Shown piece by piece: positions 45,953-58,051 of a stretch of 64,000 nt of DNA. Both the position numbers and the translations under genes were made by a program. Source of the DNA: Rugalucina vietnamica (lineage: Eukaryota; Mollusca; Bivalvia; Lucinida; Lucinidae); assembly GCA_964017185.1 (NCBI GenBank), contig OZ024875.1, positions 28,591,456-28,655,455 of the forward strand, written 5' to 3'. Below the pieces are notes generated by a model, which did not search any database, was not told the origin of the DNA, and was given only the letters and a program-made list of their open reading frames with translations. The first letter of the stretch is position 1. Every line of letters begins with the position of its first letter.

Positions 45953-46070
45953 CTAGACCACCTTTCCTGGGCAGGCTCAGACATGAGTGGTTAACCAGTA
46001 ATCAGATGGTCGGTCAGTAAATTAGAAGCTTTGCCTGGAGCACATCTATTTATTCTAGGCTCCAATGACA
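45953..46070 (-). repeat. Right part of the repeat hosting the 371-base array
   Basis: The minus strand matches 20020-20135 (CAGGCAAAGCTTCTAA, CTGACCGACCATCTGATTAC and GAGCCTGCCCAGGAAA). It is the other half of the repeat at 41380-41535. Confidence 0.8.
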
Positions 46071-46164
46071 AAGATACAATTTTATCAATCACCAGTAACA
46101 ATACCATGTACCAATTATGTGTTGACTCGGTCCAGACATGTCTTACACTCTTGACTGGGACAAT

Positions 46165-46246
46165 TATCAATACACTACGAAAACTTGCAATATACAGAGA
46201 TTTTTTTTCAGCTGTAAAAATTGAACATTTTGTCGGAAACATCTTG

Positions 46247-46304
<58 letters not shown>

Positions 46305-46430
46305 CTTCTTCTTCTTCAAACCATAGATCGTGTGTATACGTTAGAAAAAAAAAATAAGAAAAATAAGCAAAGCCCATGTTCACTATATAAAAGTGGGGTT
46401 TAAGGGGTATTTATTGTACAGACATGTTAT
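46165..46430. repeat. Family P copy with a 52-base poly(T) tract
   Basis: The CGAAAACTTGCAATATACAGAG start and the AAAAGTGGGGTTTAAGGGGT part match family P. A T52 run (46251-46302) interrupts it, and the hairpin centre is largely lost. Confidence 0.65.
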
Positions 46431-48102
46431 CCTGATGAATTGAGCGGCATAACAAACAGCTGTAACAGGCTGGATGGACTACTTCTTTGCTGTGTTCAGA
46501 ATGAATCTTATTGATTTCACTTACTTTTTCAATAAAAGAAAATTGTCAACAACAAACTTGCAATTAAGGAAGACTTAAGAGTGGATTAACTGCATTTCTA
46601 AGGCATCAGTATGTAATTAATTAGTTCTAGACGATGGAATTATATGTTTTATTAAGACATTCGAACCATTCGAATTTGAAAAAAGAAAACATTATGTAGT
46701 TCATTATGTAGTTCATTATGATGTAGTTCAAACATTATGATGTAGTTCTTAGCATGTAGTTCAAAGGCAAAGACTGGTATGATCATTTGTTATCCTTCTT
46801 TAACGGATGTTCATTCGAACCAACTTAACGTCAGTCTCAAATTTAGATTCCATATTAAACTGGCTACTTTTTGCCAGGGCAATATGTATTAAAATATAGT
46901 TAATGTTTTTATGGCGAGAGCGCATAATTATATAATTGAACAGGGTTGGAATCTTGTTGTTAATCGACCACCGACTTCCGGTCGTACTTGATTGGACGAG
47001 GCAGCTCCAATTGGGTCACAATAAATACCACATGCCGGATCGTTTGTAAATTACTAGAATTGCCACTATTGAGGCCTCTATTTAGAGTACTTCGATGTAT
47101 TAATGCGTAAAGACAACAAAGATCCAAACTGCCCGTGTTAACTTTCTTTTCGACTATTAATCTTGTGTCTACATATCAAACGTCAATATCCTGTAATTGG
47201 ATTGAGGACCGGACCTCATTTTACGTGGCCATAATATTTTTTTGTAATGTGTTTTTAAGTTAAAATAAATAACCGTCCAGTCATGTTCTTAATTACGTAC
47301 GCATAAAAACAATACACATTGTTTATATTTTATACTTTTTTGTCAATATATAATCAACATCTGAGCAAAGTAAGATAACATATAACTCGATAACGAAAAG
47401 ATAAACCTTTATCTTAATTTGTCGCCGCACACCATATCAACAATGGTCAATTACGTAAAGAATATGTATTAATTTCAGGAAATTCATCATTCTAATTTGG
47501 ATATCTCAGCCAAAGCTTTTAGAATCAAGATGTTCACTTAAATTCGTATCGTAAACAGGTAATTCTTCATCGTGAGGTGGCATCATAAACCTCGGTCTTG
47601 AAAACGTCTATGAAACGCAAACAAGTTCTTTTCCGAAGTTAGTTCCAACTATCTTATCTTTGATCGAAAAAACATTCGAAATTTATTCGAATCATAGTTT
47701 ATTCGGACACTGTCGTACACATCCATAATTCAAAAAAACACACAAACTTGAACTTACAATTAACACTAAGATACTCTCTAAAATTATCTAGAACTAGTCA
47801 ATTAGAGGCTGTCTACAGACACCACTTGTTGTAATCTGCATTCTATAGGAGATACCAATGCAGTTTGTGGCAAAGATTGTCCTAAAACGCCAACGTCATG
47901 TTCGCCTAGTATAGATACAGTTTTTCTACCTTCAATTTACGTGAACCGTACTCGTTCTAATTAGCACACATGCTTCAATAAATGCACATCCAGGCGATTT
48001 CTGAAAAACTTATGTATAAGTGCACATAAATGCACACTTTGTGGCTGAATTGTCGCCATTTCACACCATTTAGCCACTGGTTTATCGTAAAAGGAATATC
48101 AA
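46431..48102. other. No gene recognised
   Basis: Intergenic DNA. A short irregular tandem of ATTATG(ATG)TAGTTC lies at 46690-46760. A segment near 47790-47850 weakly resembles part of the duplicated block at 52860-52900. No coding frame could be supported. Confidence 0.4.
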
Positions 48103-48184
48103 AATTTAGTCCTAAATAATTTTCCCCATTTTTTCACATTTTGCAAAGGTTGGATTCCTTAACTGTGATTAACATTCAAATTTT

Positions 48185-51100
48185 TCAAAACTGTTTTAAA
48201 TAAGTTGATAAATCAAGATCAAAAAGGTTTTATAACGGGCAGATACATAGGCGAAAATATAAGGGTAGTGTACGACGTATTATTTGAATCAAAGCAACAA
48301 CAAATACCAGGATAACTGTTGTCTATAGACTTCCAACAAGCTTTCGACTCAATATCATGGAAATTTATACATAAAGTTTTAGATTATTTCAATTTTGGGC
48401 CATCTATAAAACGTTGGATAAAACTATTTCAAACAGGAGTACAATCTTGTATTCTTCAAAACGGATTTATGTCGGATTTCTTTTATTTACAACGTGGCTG
48501 CAGACAGGGAGATCCGATCTTCCCGTATATATTCATCCTATGTGTAGAAGTTTTAGGCCAAATGATTCGAAATTCAAAAGACGTTAAGAAAATAGCAATT
48601 AATGATAAAGAATTCAAATTAAGTCAATATGCTGACGACACACAGATGTTTTTAGATGGATCTGAAAGTTCATTAAACATGCATTAATCTTTCTATAGAA
48701 ATTTTACCAGATGTCAGGTTTAAAAATTAATTTAGATAAGACTAAGGCCTTATGGATTGGATCAATGTGTAATTCAACTAAGATATTATGTAAAGAATTT
48801 AATATAGACTGGGAACAAAAGCCTCTAAAAATTTTGGGTGTAATCTTTTCTCCACTAGTGTTTGATATTTGGGAATACAACTTAGACGATGTTATGAAAA
48901 AAGTTAAAAATATGATAAATGTATGGTCAAAAAGAAAATTAACTCTTATTGGCCGATTTACGGTTATAAAATCACTAATGCTATCTAAATTTGCCTACCT
49001 ATTTTTAGCTCTACCAAATCCACCTGGTGATTTAATTACGACTTTAGAGAGAATGTTTTTTTAAATATTTATGAAACAAAGGCCCAGATAGAATTACTAG
49101 AAAACAAATAGTAAAAATATTGAAGCAGGAGGATTGAGGATGATTGAAGTTAAAGCATTCATTACTGCGTTAAAGATAACATGGGTCAGGCGAATTATTT
49201 TCAAATCAGAAATAGAGAACTGGAGTTATCTCGCTGGTATTGATTTCGACAAGGGGGTTTGTCTAGGAGATAGTTATTTTAAAAGTGTATCAAGAAAATT
49301 ATACAATCCCTTTTGGAAGGATCTGATAAATAGTTTATCTTTAATGACTCGTTCTTGAAGGGAATTAGAAATATTATTGATATTATTGATTTTAATGGGC
49401 ATTTGTTGACTTTTGAACAATTAAGAGAACAGTACAACATTAAAGGAACATTTTTAGATTATCAAAGATTAGTAAGGAAAATACCAAATACTTGGATAGA
49501 CACTATAAATACAAGTAATGTGGAATGTAATCTTTTAAAATATAATGTGCAAAGGAATTGTTATTTGGGATTGATTCTGAAAGATAAAAAGGGTAGTAGA
49601 AACATCTATGATAAATTAGTACCATTAAGAGAACAATTTATAAATGAGCGATGGAAAAATGAAATAGGAAACATAACCGAGGAGGAGCAAAGGAAAGTTA
49701 ATTCAAATCTTAGATACATTAATGAAATAAAACTAAGACATTTTCAGTTCAAAATTAATAATAAAATTCTGGTAACAAATTCTTTTTTTATATAAAATCA
49801 ATAAAACTGATAGTCATCTGTGCTCTTTTTGTCGGAAAGACACCGAAAGTATTCATCACTTACTGTGTACATGCGATAAAGTAAGAGAGTTTTTGAATAC
49901 CTTTAAAACATGGATAAGCCAAAGGATCAATACCACCATCCGGTGCGACACCGCTCAAAATTTATCACTCCGCCGTACCCCTCGAAAATAGTGCATTTGA
50001 AAGTTTTGCCTAGGTGAGTTTGACACTGTATTACGAGCACATTTATTTGTGTCTGTTTTATATTTAGTATGCACTGCAAAGTATCACTAGTGTACGACAT
50101 TTGGGTGTACAAAACACGATCTTAAAAGAGACTTTTTCTCGTCGGAAGCTTCTGTCTGTAAACTACCCCCTCCTCAAATCTGCACCATTCTAGAGGGTAA
50201 AACCCAACCCTAGGGTGGTTGCAAAACGGAATACCGGAAAAACTCAACGGTCAACCCCCCTTTGAACTAGGCTCGTTGGGTAGATGTATGGCTGAGCTAT
50301 AAGGCGAGGGGAGTCCTTTTGGTCATAAAATGTTTGGTAACAGCTGGGAGTGTCACAAAGTGCGACAATTTGCATTGTGGCCTATCGACAATTTTTGACT
50401 GGTGTCACTCCTTAGAAGCTGAATGTCAAAATTTTTACTTTTGGTATAGTCAGTCGTTGCTTAGTGAAATTCTCATCGGATCTGGCTCAAACTTTGATTA
50501 TGACAAAAATTTCAAACTTTTATCAATTTTTGTAAAATTTTACAAAAATTTGAATTTTTGAAAAATTGAAAAAGTTAAAATCCATTAAAATTCGATTAAA
50601 AATGTGATTTTAGACCAGATGTAGACTTAAAACTGGCCTAAGTCATGTTATAATGTTGAATTACGCTGTTTGTTAGTGTTTTGTACAATTTTGGACGCGG
50701 ATAGTCATCATTTTGATAAGTTTGGACTGTAAATTGGGTTATTCAGAGGGTCATTTCGGTCCCATTTTCTAGTGCTATTGCTGTCACTCAGCACTTAGAA
50801 GACATTGGGACATGAGCAATAACCGTGGTAAACCTTTGTACTTACCTTGGGCAAGGTCACAGTGAATGTCAAAGGTCAAGGTCACCCAGGGTCAAAGGTC
50901 AAGGCCACAAAAATTAACGAAAAGAGCATTTTTGCTCAATTTCTAGGTTGTAAATTTCTTCTTGTGTAGCTGTTTTGGTTCAAGGTCACAGTTCAGAGGT
51001 CAAAGGTCAAGGTCATTTGGAGGTCAAATGTGGTACATAAATATCTTAACATTAAATGTATAGCAGTTTAATGCTTAGGTTTGGTTGTTTTGAACGCTTG

Positions 51101-52351
51101 TTGGGCAATATGTCTGACCACCATATTTGCAATTTTGGTCAAAATAGCATGTTTTTGCATGGGGGGTACCTAGAATTGAAAGACCCCATGCATCCTCATT
51201 TTGTGTTCTTTCTCAACAAAATACTTATCAAGCATCTTATATTTTGGGGAAGAGTGTATTGCAAATAAATTTTCTTGTTCGCGACAAAAACAAATTTTCC
51301 TCAAGGTGCGACACCGCTCAAAATTTATCACTCCGCCGTACCCCTCGAAAATAGTGCATTTGAAAGTTTTGCCTAGGTGAGTTTGACACTGTATTACGAG
51401 CACATTTATTTGTGTCTGTTTTATATTTAGTATGCACTGCAAAGTATCACTAGTGTACGACATTTGGGTGTACAAAACACGATCTTAAAAGAGACTTTTT
51501 CTCGTCGGAAGCTTCTGTCTGTAAACTACCCCCTCCTCAAATCTGCACCATTCTAGAGGGTAAAACCCAACCCTAGGGTGGTTGCAAAACGGAATACCGG
51601 AAAAACTCAACGGTCAACCCCACTTTGAACTAGGCTCGTTGGGTAGATGTATGGCTGAGCTATAAGGCGAGGGGAGTCCTTTTGGTCATAAAACGTTTGG
51701 TAACAGCTGGGAGTGTCACAAAGTGCGACAATTTGCATTGTGGCCTATCGACAATTTTTGACTGGTGTCACTCCATCCGGGTAATGAGTCTTGGCAAAGG
51801 TCTTTAACATTAGTGATAGAAACATAATTTATTCGGCTTTTGAAAAATGCTCTTTGATCAATTATTTAGTAGTCTTAGCAAAATATTACATTTATAAAAG
51901 TAAATTTAAATATACGAGGTTTCGAAGCATATTCAAAGGTAAAATTCTTTAATGAAATGTATATCGCTAAGATAAGATAAATAATACATACGAAAAATTC
52001 TTAGGAAAGTGGTCTCCCATATATCATTATTTTATGGACGCAAATTAAATTAATGCACCACGAGTTTTTACTGACTATATGCGGTTTTTTTTAGTTCAAA
52101 AGCTTTGAAAAATAGTATAATAAAGAAAACATTTAGGAAGTAGTGTAAAGAGAGACGTAGATCAGCTCCGTTTTTGTAAGGGTAGAGTATACTTTATACT
52201 GACTGGCAGAAGATGCGCTACATAGTCAAATATGTAGAGTTTCTTCGGCCAATCAATATATCTGTCGTACCAATAAATGTGTATATAATGCGAACTAACA
52301 ATAATTGATTGGAGAAATAAAACATAAAAGGTACAAGTAACGAGTAACTTG
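48185..52351 (+). pseudogene. L1/Tx1-like LINE, 5' truncated, with 15-base target duplication and nested element
   Basis: TAACATTCAAATTTT flanks the element at 48170-48184 and 52352-52366. The coding remnant starts inside the RT (QKGFITGRYIGENIR). A TAA lies at 48313, followed by DFQQAFDSISWKF, RGCRQGDPIFPYIF and the catalytic QYADDTQMF. Then come frame changes near 48685, 49064-49134 and 49350, and the C-terminal domain with a CSFC...HHLLC finger near 49820-49875. Motif wording is typical of the L1/Tx1 clade. An LTR-like element (49942-51774) interrupts the 3' coding part, which resumes at about 51775 and continues to about 52040 before a short 3' untranslated end with AATAAAAC. Confidence 0.9.
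49942..51774. mobile_element. LTR-like element with 470-base direct terminal repeats, no coding capacity
   Basis: Segments 49942-50411 and 51305-51774 are both 470 bases and differ at only a few positions. Each starts GGTGCGACACC and ends GGTGTCACTCC, an imperfect 11-base inverted pair, as LTRs often have. The 893-base interior has no gag or pol frame and no confident primer-binding site or polypurine tract. CCATCCGG-type sequence flanks both sides, so ATCC or a longer target duplication is likely. Removing it rejoins the L1-like frame. It could be a TRIM/LARD-like retroelement or a composite of two identical DNA units. The interior contains a cluster of AAGGTCA half-sites (about 50870-51025). 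Confidence 0.75.
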
Positions 52352-52566
52352 TAACATTCAAATTTTGGACAATTCTCTCAAACAGTGTATGCGTTGTTTT
52401 CGGTTTCAGGGAGCGATAATTAGAATGGAATTTCATTGATCATTTTGGACGCAAATCTGAAATAGCAAGTACACAGTGCGCAAATTAGAACGAATACGGT
52501 ATTTCAATTTGTTGTATTTCATTTTGGACATTTCGTAACCTTACAATTAACACTTTGTTCACGTAT

Positions 52567-52804
52567 ATGAGCCTGCGCATGTGAAAACCAACAATTTGGG
52601 TTTCTGACCAGGTCCGACACAAACCGGGCAGTACAGTCACAGAAGATAGTTAGAGGCTGGAAACTTTGAATTTAGAAAGAAGAGGAATTGTACTATCAGT
52701 GTAGCGAAAACAAAGGCGCTGATCAGCTTCGCGGTTACCGCGTCGCTGATCTGCGGCTCTGTTTTCGCCAAAGCAAATTGTTGGTTTTCTCAATAGGCTC
52801 ATAT
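52567..52804 (+). mobile_element. Hairpin MITE, copy B
   Basis: The ends are ATGAGCC...GAAAACCAACAAT and the inverse ATTGTTGGTTTTC...GGCTCAT. The internal palindrome is centred on GCGGTTACCGCG (about 52733). It is absent from the equivalent site in D2, so it inserted after the duplication or was lost there. Confidence 0.85.
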
Positions 52805-54222
52805 AAGAATAAGCTTTAAAATTATCTTAATTATATATAAATTAACCATTAAATTCGAGACAATTGAAGCCTGTCTTAGGAAACCAGTAATCTGACTAAA
52901 CCTCTGCAAGAGAATTGCAGAGAATTTTCTAATACGTGATTAAATGCTCGTGTGTGATCGTTTCCGATTCTTGACATATTCACTCTGACTCTATATATCA
53001 GGCTTTAGGGCACCAGGACTTTGGATCTAACCGAGAAAAGTAAAATTGCAAGGTTAAAATGGGAACAATCTCAGAGATGATCTTAAGAATTGTCACTGTG
53101 CATGTCTATTGGATGGTTTTGGATGCACATGTAGATCCGATGTGGAGCCATCTCGATCCCACGAGGAGCAGACAAGTTGCACCAACGTGGATTGCCGATG
53201 TCGGACCCACTAAGTGAATGTGGGCGGTCAACCTCGTGCCCACGTCGGTCCAACATATCAATGCTGTCTGGGAGACAACTCTTGCTGAATGTCTGTGATG
53301 AGCACGTCTTGTAGAAAGCGTCACTATTGGGCTTTTTGGGGCTTGGCTGGGTAGCTTTTTGCCTGCAAAGACCTACCATCACAATTTAAGCAATGCAAAA
53401 GATGGAAAAGGTTTTTTCCTCATTTTTCTAGTATTCTTTGAAATATTTCCGCATATTTCTCGAACAAAAATTGATTTGCATTGCTTCGCCATTATATAGG
53501 TCAATTCTCTCTTATTTTAAGAAAATCGTAATCGGCTCTAATCCACTGTGAAACGAATTACACAGCAGTAGTTATGTACGGGTCTTCTCAAAGCAAGTGA
53601 CTTATGATTTAAGCATTATTTTCCTTTTAATAAACGGAACATTCGACTTATTTCCGTCTTATTCAACTAACGTCGATCATCAGAAAACGTCGAAACATTT
53701 CTACCCGTCTTCATGGCGTCATCCTAATTTCATTAATTATCAACTTTTGGAAATTAAACGCTAAGGACTGGTCAGTGTGTCCTTAGTGTGATTTGACACA
53801 GTTTCGAGTCATTTTATAATTTACCGAGATACAAATCCAACATTGAGAAATCTAACGCTCGTCTTGAGTCAACGGCACTTTTGGTTTCGTCATTGCTACG
53901 GTGTCAACAAAACAATATTAAACTTTAGAATCTGGTGAAAATAAAAACGATTGAATGCTTTCTACGGTTTGGCCTTAAAATTAAATCCGACAATGAGGAA
54001 ACTGGACATTTCTGACAAAAGCGTATATTTTATACGTTTCTGAGTCTACAAATCTTTCTTTCGTTTTAAAAATTTCGTGCTTTTGTAAAAAATTCTTTTC
54101 ACGAAAGGACTTCCGAAGAATTTAATATAAGTTTAATAAGCTATAATTGTTGTTAAAGCAGTCTGAATATGCTGAACTAAATGACAACGGTATATAATAC
54201 TATAATGGCATACATACCAGAT

Positions 54223-54984
54223 CCCAGGAGGGGTACTCTGAAATTTTCTGTATACATAGGCGAGGATGACTTTTTTGGGGTCAAAATTTTGAATTTCCAT
54301 ATTTTTGGGGGGTTTTCAGAAAAAAACTAGTTATTTTTTAGGGTAGTGAGCTTTTTATGGATATATTTTTCTGAATTATTTTTGGGGGTCATCTATAAGT
54401 CTAATTAATTTTTTGGACTTTGCACATTTCTTGGGAAATCTCTTTATTTCTATATTAAAAGATAAGAGTGGCTTACACTTATGTCTTACAAGGCCTTAAG
54501 ATTCATTTTTTGCGACCATGCCTTATGACTGGTCTCGGTGAAATTTTGGAAGCTTGATCATGATGATGTTGTTTGGATTGCAAATCAAATGGAATCAAAA
54601 CCATCATAAGACTTACACTTTGAGAATAAATAAAATCTTTAAATCTTATCCAACTTGGTATGTACTTCCTAGTTCCTACATATACTAACTGTATTGTGAC
54701 GTGTTCTGTTGGTTGGTTGATTTGGGATTTAACGTCCCACGGTACCAACAGCTTACAATGTAGCTCATATGGATGTGATAAAAGTTCATCAATAGGCATA
54801 AAAAAGATAAATACATGTAATTTTTGGGGGTAAGCTAAAAGTTCAAGTATTTTTTTTGGATATGCCTGATAGGACTGGTATTTTTTGGGGTGGTCAGTAA
54901 ATCTCGGTAATGTTTTGGGTTTGGGGGTAGAAGCTGGGGCCTCTCCTATGTATCCACAAAAAATGAGAGTACCCCCCCCCCAGG
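54223..54984. mobile_element. 762-base MITE with GGGGTACTCT-type ends and TACCAGAT duplication
   Basis: TACCAGAT is duplicated exactly at 54215-54222 and 54985-54992. About 50 bases at each end are inverted copies (CCCAGGAGGGGTACTCT and TACATAGGCGAGG; CCTCTCCTATGTA and AGAGTACCCC on the right). The interior includes a fragment of a SINE tail (54705-54790). It has no coding frame. It shares end motifs and duplication length with 34340-34647. Confidence 0.85.
54705..54790 (-). repeat. SINE tail fragment
   Basis: TTGGTTGATTTGGGATTTAA, CGTCCCACGG and CAACAGCTTA match the 3' part of the SINE at 58052-58217. The tRNA-like head is missing. Confidence 0.65.
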
Positions 54985-55099
54985 TACCAGATACCAAGTA
55001 CGCTAACTAGAACATCACAGGATACAGGCGAATGAAATGTTTGATAAGAAAACGAAATGTTATTACTCGTATGTAAAGCAAATATGAGATGAACGACAG

Positions 55100-55338
55100 T
55101 TGAGCCGCCTCGTGGGTAAAAACCAACAATGTGGTTTCCGAACAGGTCCGACACAAACTGGCCTGTACAAGCACAGAAAAGAGCTAGAAGCTTGAAACTT
55201 TGGATTTAAGTAGAAGAGGAATTGTACTATTCGAGTAGCGAAAACAAGGCGCTGATCAACCTTCGGTTACCGCGAAGCTGATGTGCGTCTTTGTTTTCGC
55301 CTATGCAGATTGTTGGTTTTTCCCATGAGGCGGCTCAA
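55100..55338 (+). mobile_element. Hairpin MITE, copy C (clearest ends)
   Basis: The left end TTGAGCCGCCTCGTGGG is followed by AAAACCAACAAT. The right end is the inverse, ending GGCGGCTCAA. The internal palindrome is centred near 55268 (GGTTACCGCGAAGCTGAT). It has the same orientation as copy B. Confidence 0.9.
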
Positions 55339-55763
55339 TTGACATAAAATTCAGTCCACAGTCCGGCATGACCAAGTACTCGCCATATTCTGTTCGCAAC
55401 GAGGCAATTTGTATCTGGAAGAATTCAGTCACTTTTGTCAGCAAAGAACGGTTTCAATCTTGATCAAATCGCTGCGAAAGTGTCTGTAAAAGGAAAATGG
55501 ATCATATCAGGAACAATTCTTATTGTTATCTGACAGATCGTTTGTCTTCACAGTTGCATTTGCAGACTGAAAAATGATCTTAGCCTTAGATATCCAGAAA
55601 TAGACATTTCAGGGCGACCGAATTCTCAAAGCATTTGACGTATTGCCCCATAAGCCGATTTTTAATTTGCTACACGACAACTAAGGACACAGGGAAGACT
55701 TAGTCCAGGTCAGGGAAAAATCAGGAAATTTGATTTTCGAAATTGTGTGGCCACCCTGATTAA
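55339..55763. other. No gene recognised
   Basis: Intergenic DNA between hairpin MITE copy C and duplication copy D2. Confidence 0.4.
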
Positions 55764-57455
55764 AATTTAGTCCTAAATGATTTCCCCCATATTTCACATT
55801 TTGCAAAGGTTGGATTACTTAAACTGTGATTAACATTCAAATTTTGGACAATTCTCTCCAACAGTGTATGTGTTGTTTTCGGTTTCAGTGAACGATAATT
55901 AGAATGGAATTTCATTGATCATTTTGGACGCAAATCTGAAATAGCAAGCGCACAGTGCGCTAAATTAGAACGAGTACGGTATATAAACTGTCGTATTCAG
56001 CAAAAACAGCATATTTCTTAATCTTGCAATTAATATAAGAATAATCTTTAAAATTATCTTAAATATATACGATATTATATCGTATAAGCAAACCATTAAA
56101 TTCGAGACAATTAGAGACTGTCTTAGGAAACCACTGAAGTGATGCAATCTGACTAATCTTCTGCAACAGAATTGCAGAGAATTTTCTTATACGTGATTAA
56201 ATGCTCTTGTGTGTTCCTTTCCGATTCTTGACATATTCACTTTTGACTCTATATATTAGGCTTCAGGGCATCAGGACTTTGGATCTAACCGAGAAAAGTA
56301 AAACTACTGGGTTAAAAATGAGAACAATCTCAGATCAGAAGATCTTAAGAATTGTTAATATGCATGTCTATTGAATAGTGTTGATTCACATGTAGATCCG
56401 ATGTGGAGCCATCATGAGGGTTCTAGGCGTAAACTTGCGTTGAGCCAACGTTGATTGCCGACACCGGACTCACGAAGTGAATGTGGGTGGTCAACATCGT
56501 GCCCACGTGGGTCCAAAATATCAATGCTATCTGAGAGACAACTCTTGCTGGGTGTCTGAGAGCCTCGGTATTTGGCTCTTTGGGGCTTTGCTGGATAGCT
56601 TTTTTGTCTGCCAAGACTTACCATCACATTTAAAGTAATTGTTTTGCAAAAGATGGATTAGGTTTCTCCCCATTTTTCTGGTATTCTTTGAAAAATTTCC
56701 GCATATTTCTCGAACAAAAATTGATTTGCATTGCTTTGCGAATATATAGGCCATTTCTCTCTTATTTTAAGAAAATGGTAATCGGCCCTAATCCACTGTG
56801 AAACTAATTACACAGCAGAAGTTATGTACGGGTCTTCTCAAAGCAAGTAACTTATGATTTAAGCATGATTTTCTTCTTTTTTTCTAAAACCTTTTAATAA
56901 ACGGAACATTCGACTTATTTCTGTTTTATTCAACTAACGTCGATCATCAGAAAACTTCGAAATTGTTCTAAACGTCTCCATGGCGTCATCCTAATTTCAT
57001 TAATTTCATTAATTATCATCTTTGGAAATTAAACGCTAAGGACTGGTCATTGTGTCATTGGTGTGATTTGACACAGTTTCGAGTCATATTATAATTTACC
57101 GAAATACAAATCCAACATTGAGAAATCTAACGCTCGAACAATGTCGTATATCTTCAACGGCACTTTTGGTTTCGTCATTGCTACGGTGTCAACATAACAA
57201 TATTAAACTTAAAGATTCTGGTGAAAATTAAAACGACTGAATGCTTTCTCAGGTTTGGTCTTAAAATTAAGTCCGACGATGAGGAAACTGGACATTTCTG
57301 ACAAAACCGTACATTTTATAAGTTTTTGTGTGCACAAATCTTTCTTTCGTTTTAAAAATTTCGTGCTTTTCTAAACAGAAATTCTTTATGGTTAAAATCG
57401 ATCACGAAAGGACTTCCTAAGAATTTAATATAAGTTTAATAAGCTATACATGTGC
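55764..57455 (+). repeat. Segmental duplication copy D2
   Basis: The copy aligns with D1 in the same orientation, with small indels and substitutions throughout. It preserves the empty sites of the L1-like element (near 55840) and of hairpin MITE copy B (near 56040). The exact nature of the duplicated unit is unknown. Confidence 0.8.
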
Positions 57456-58037
57456 AGAAATGAAGATCAGTAGTAGTAGTAGTAAAGATTAGGCTTTTAA
57501 CGTCATCCTGGGCCAAACGGACTTAATCCATATTCCCACCACAAGGACGTAAAAAATGAAGATCAGGGGAATTAATCTGCTATAAGAAGCTTGACCATCG
57601 GATTTCCAATACCAGCGGGAGTTAGCGAGCCTAATACCTGTTATGACATTCAAGGTAGAAACTATCGCCTAGGTTATATGCCCTTAGGCATCGAATGCGC
57701 CGAGTTTGTCTATTTTTAAGGTTTAGATCTACCTGTAGAAAGGTACAAGCAGGAGATTTGTTCCGTTTTGAAATATGACTATTGGATATCTTCATTGACA
57801 AATATTTTATTTTGAAATGAATCAACTTTACGTTCAACATCATGGTTCTATTGATCTCGTAAACTTTTAAAAGTGAAAAAAAAAGTAAAAACAAAATAAA
57901 AGTCATAATAATAATGATAATAATTATAACCAAAAAGCGCTTCTGCACATACTGATCATCGGTATCTTAATTTTTTCTATTTGAACATACATGTAAGTCA
58001 TGAAAGCAAAACGATTCATTAAACTAACCACAAACGG
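57456..58037. other. Noncoding DNA with a possible SINE fragment
   Basis: At 57470-57560 a GTAGTAGTAGTA run precedes GGCTTTTAACGTCATCCTGG, which vaguely resembles SINE tail sequence. Nothing else is recognisable. Confidence 0.4.
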
Positions 58038-58051
58038 AATAATAAGTAGGG

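Larger units (their letters stand above)
48103..54153 (+). repeat. Segmental duplication copy D1 (expanded by insertions)
   Basis: The sequence at 48103-48184 and 52367-54153 aligns along its length with 55764-57455 in the same orientation. It starts at TTAGTCCTAAAT and ends at AATTTAATATAAGTTTAATA. D1 carries two insertions absent from D2: the L1-like element (48185-52351) and hairpin MITE copy B (52567-52804). No gene was recognised inside. A minus-strand open stretch at 53083-53382 has a partial counterpart in D2, but frame changes and lack of a domain argue against coding. Confidence 0.8.

Noticed and set aside
46031..46383. Long open frames with poly-Phe or poly-Lys
   Set aside because: Created by the 52-base poly(T) run in a family P copy. 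The same applies to the poly-Lys frame at 41295-41504.
53083..56627. Similar minus-strand open stretches in D1 (53083-53382) and D2 (56412-56627), suggesting a conserved gene
   Set aside because: Similarity follows from the DNA duplication. Frames shift between copies and no domain is visible.
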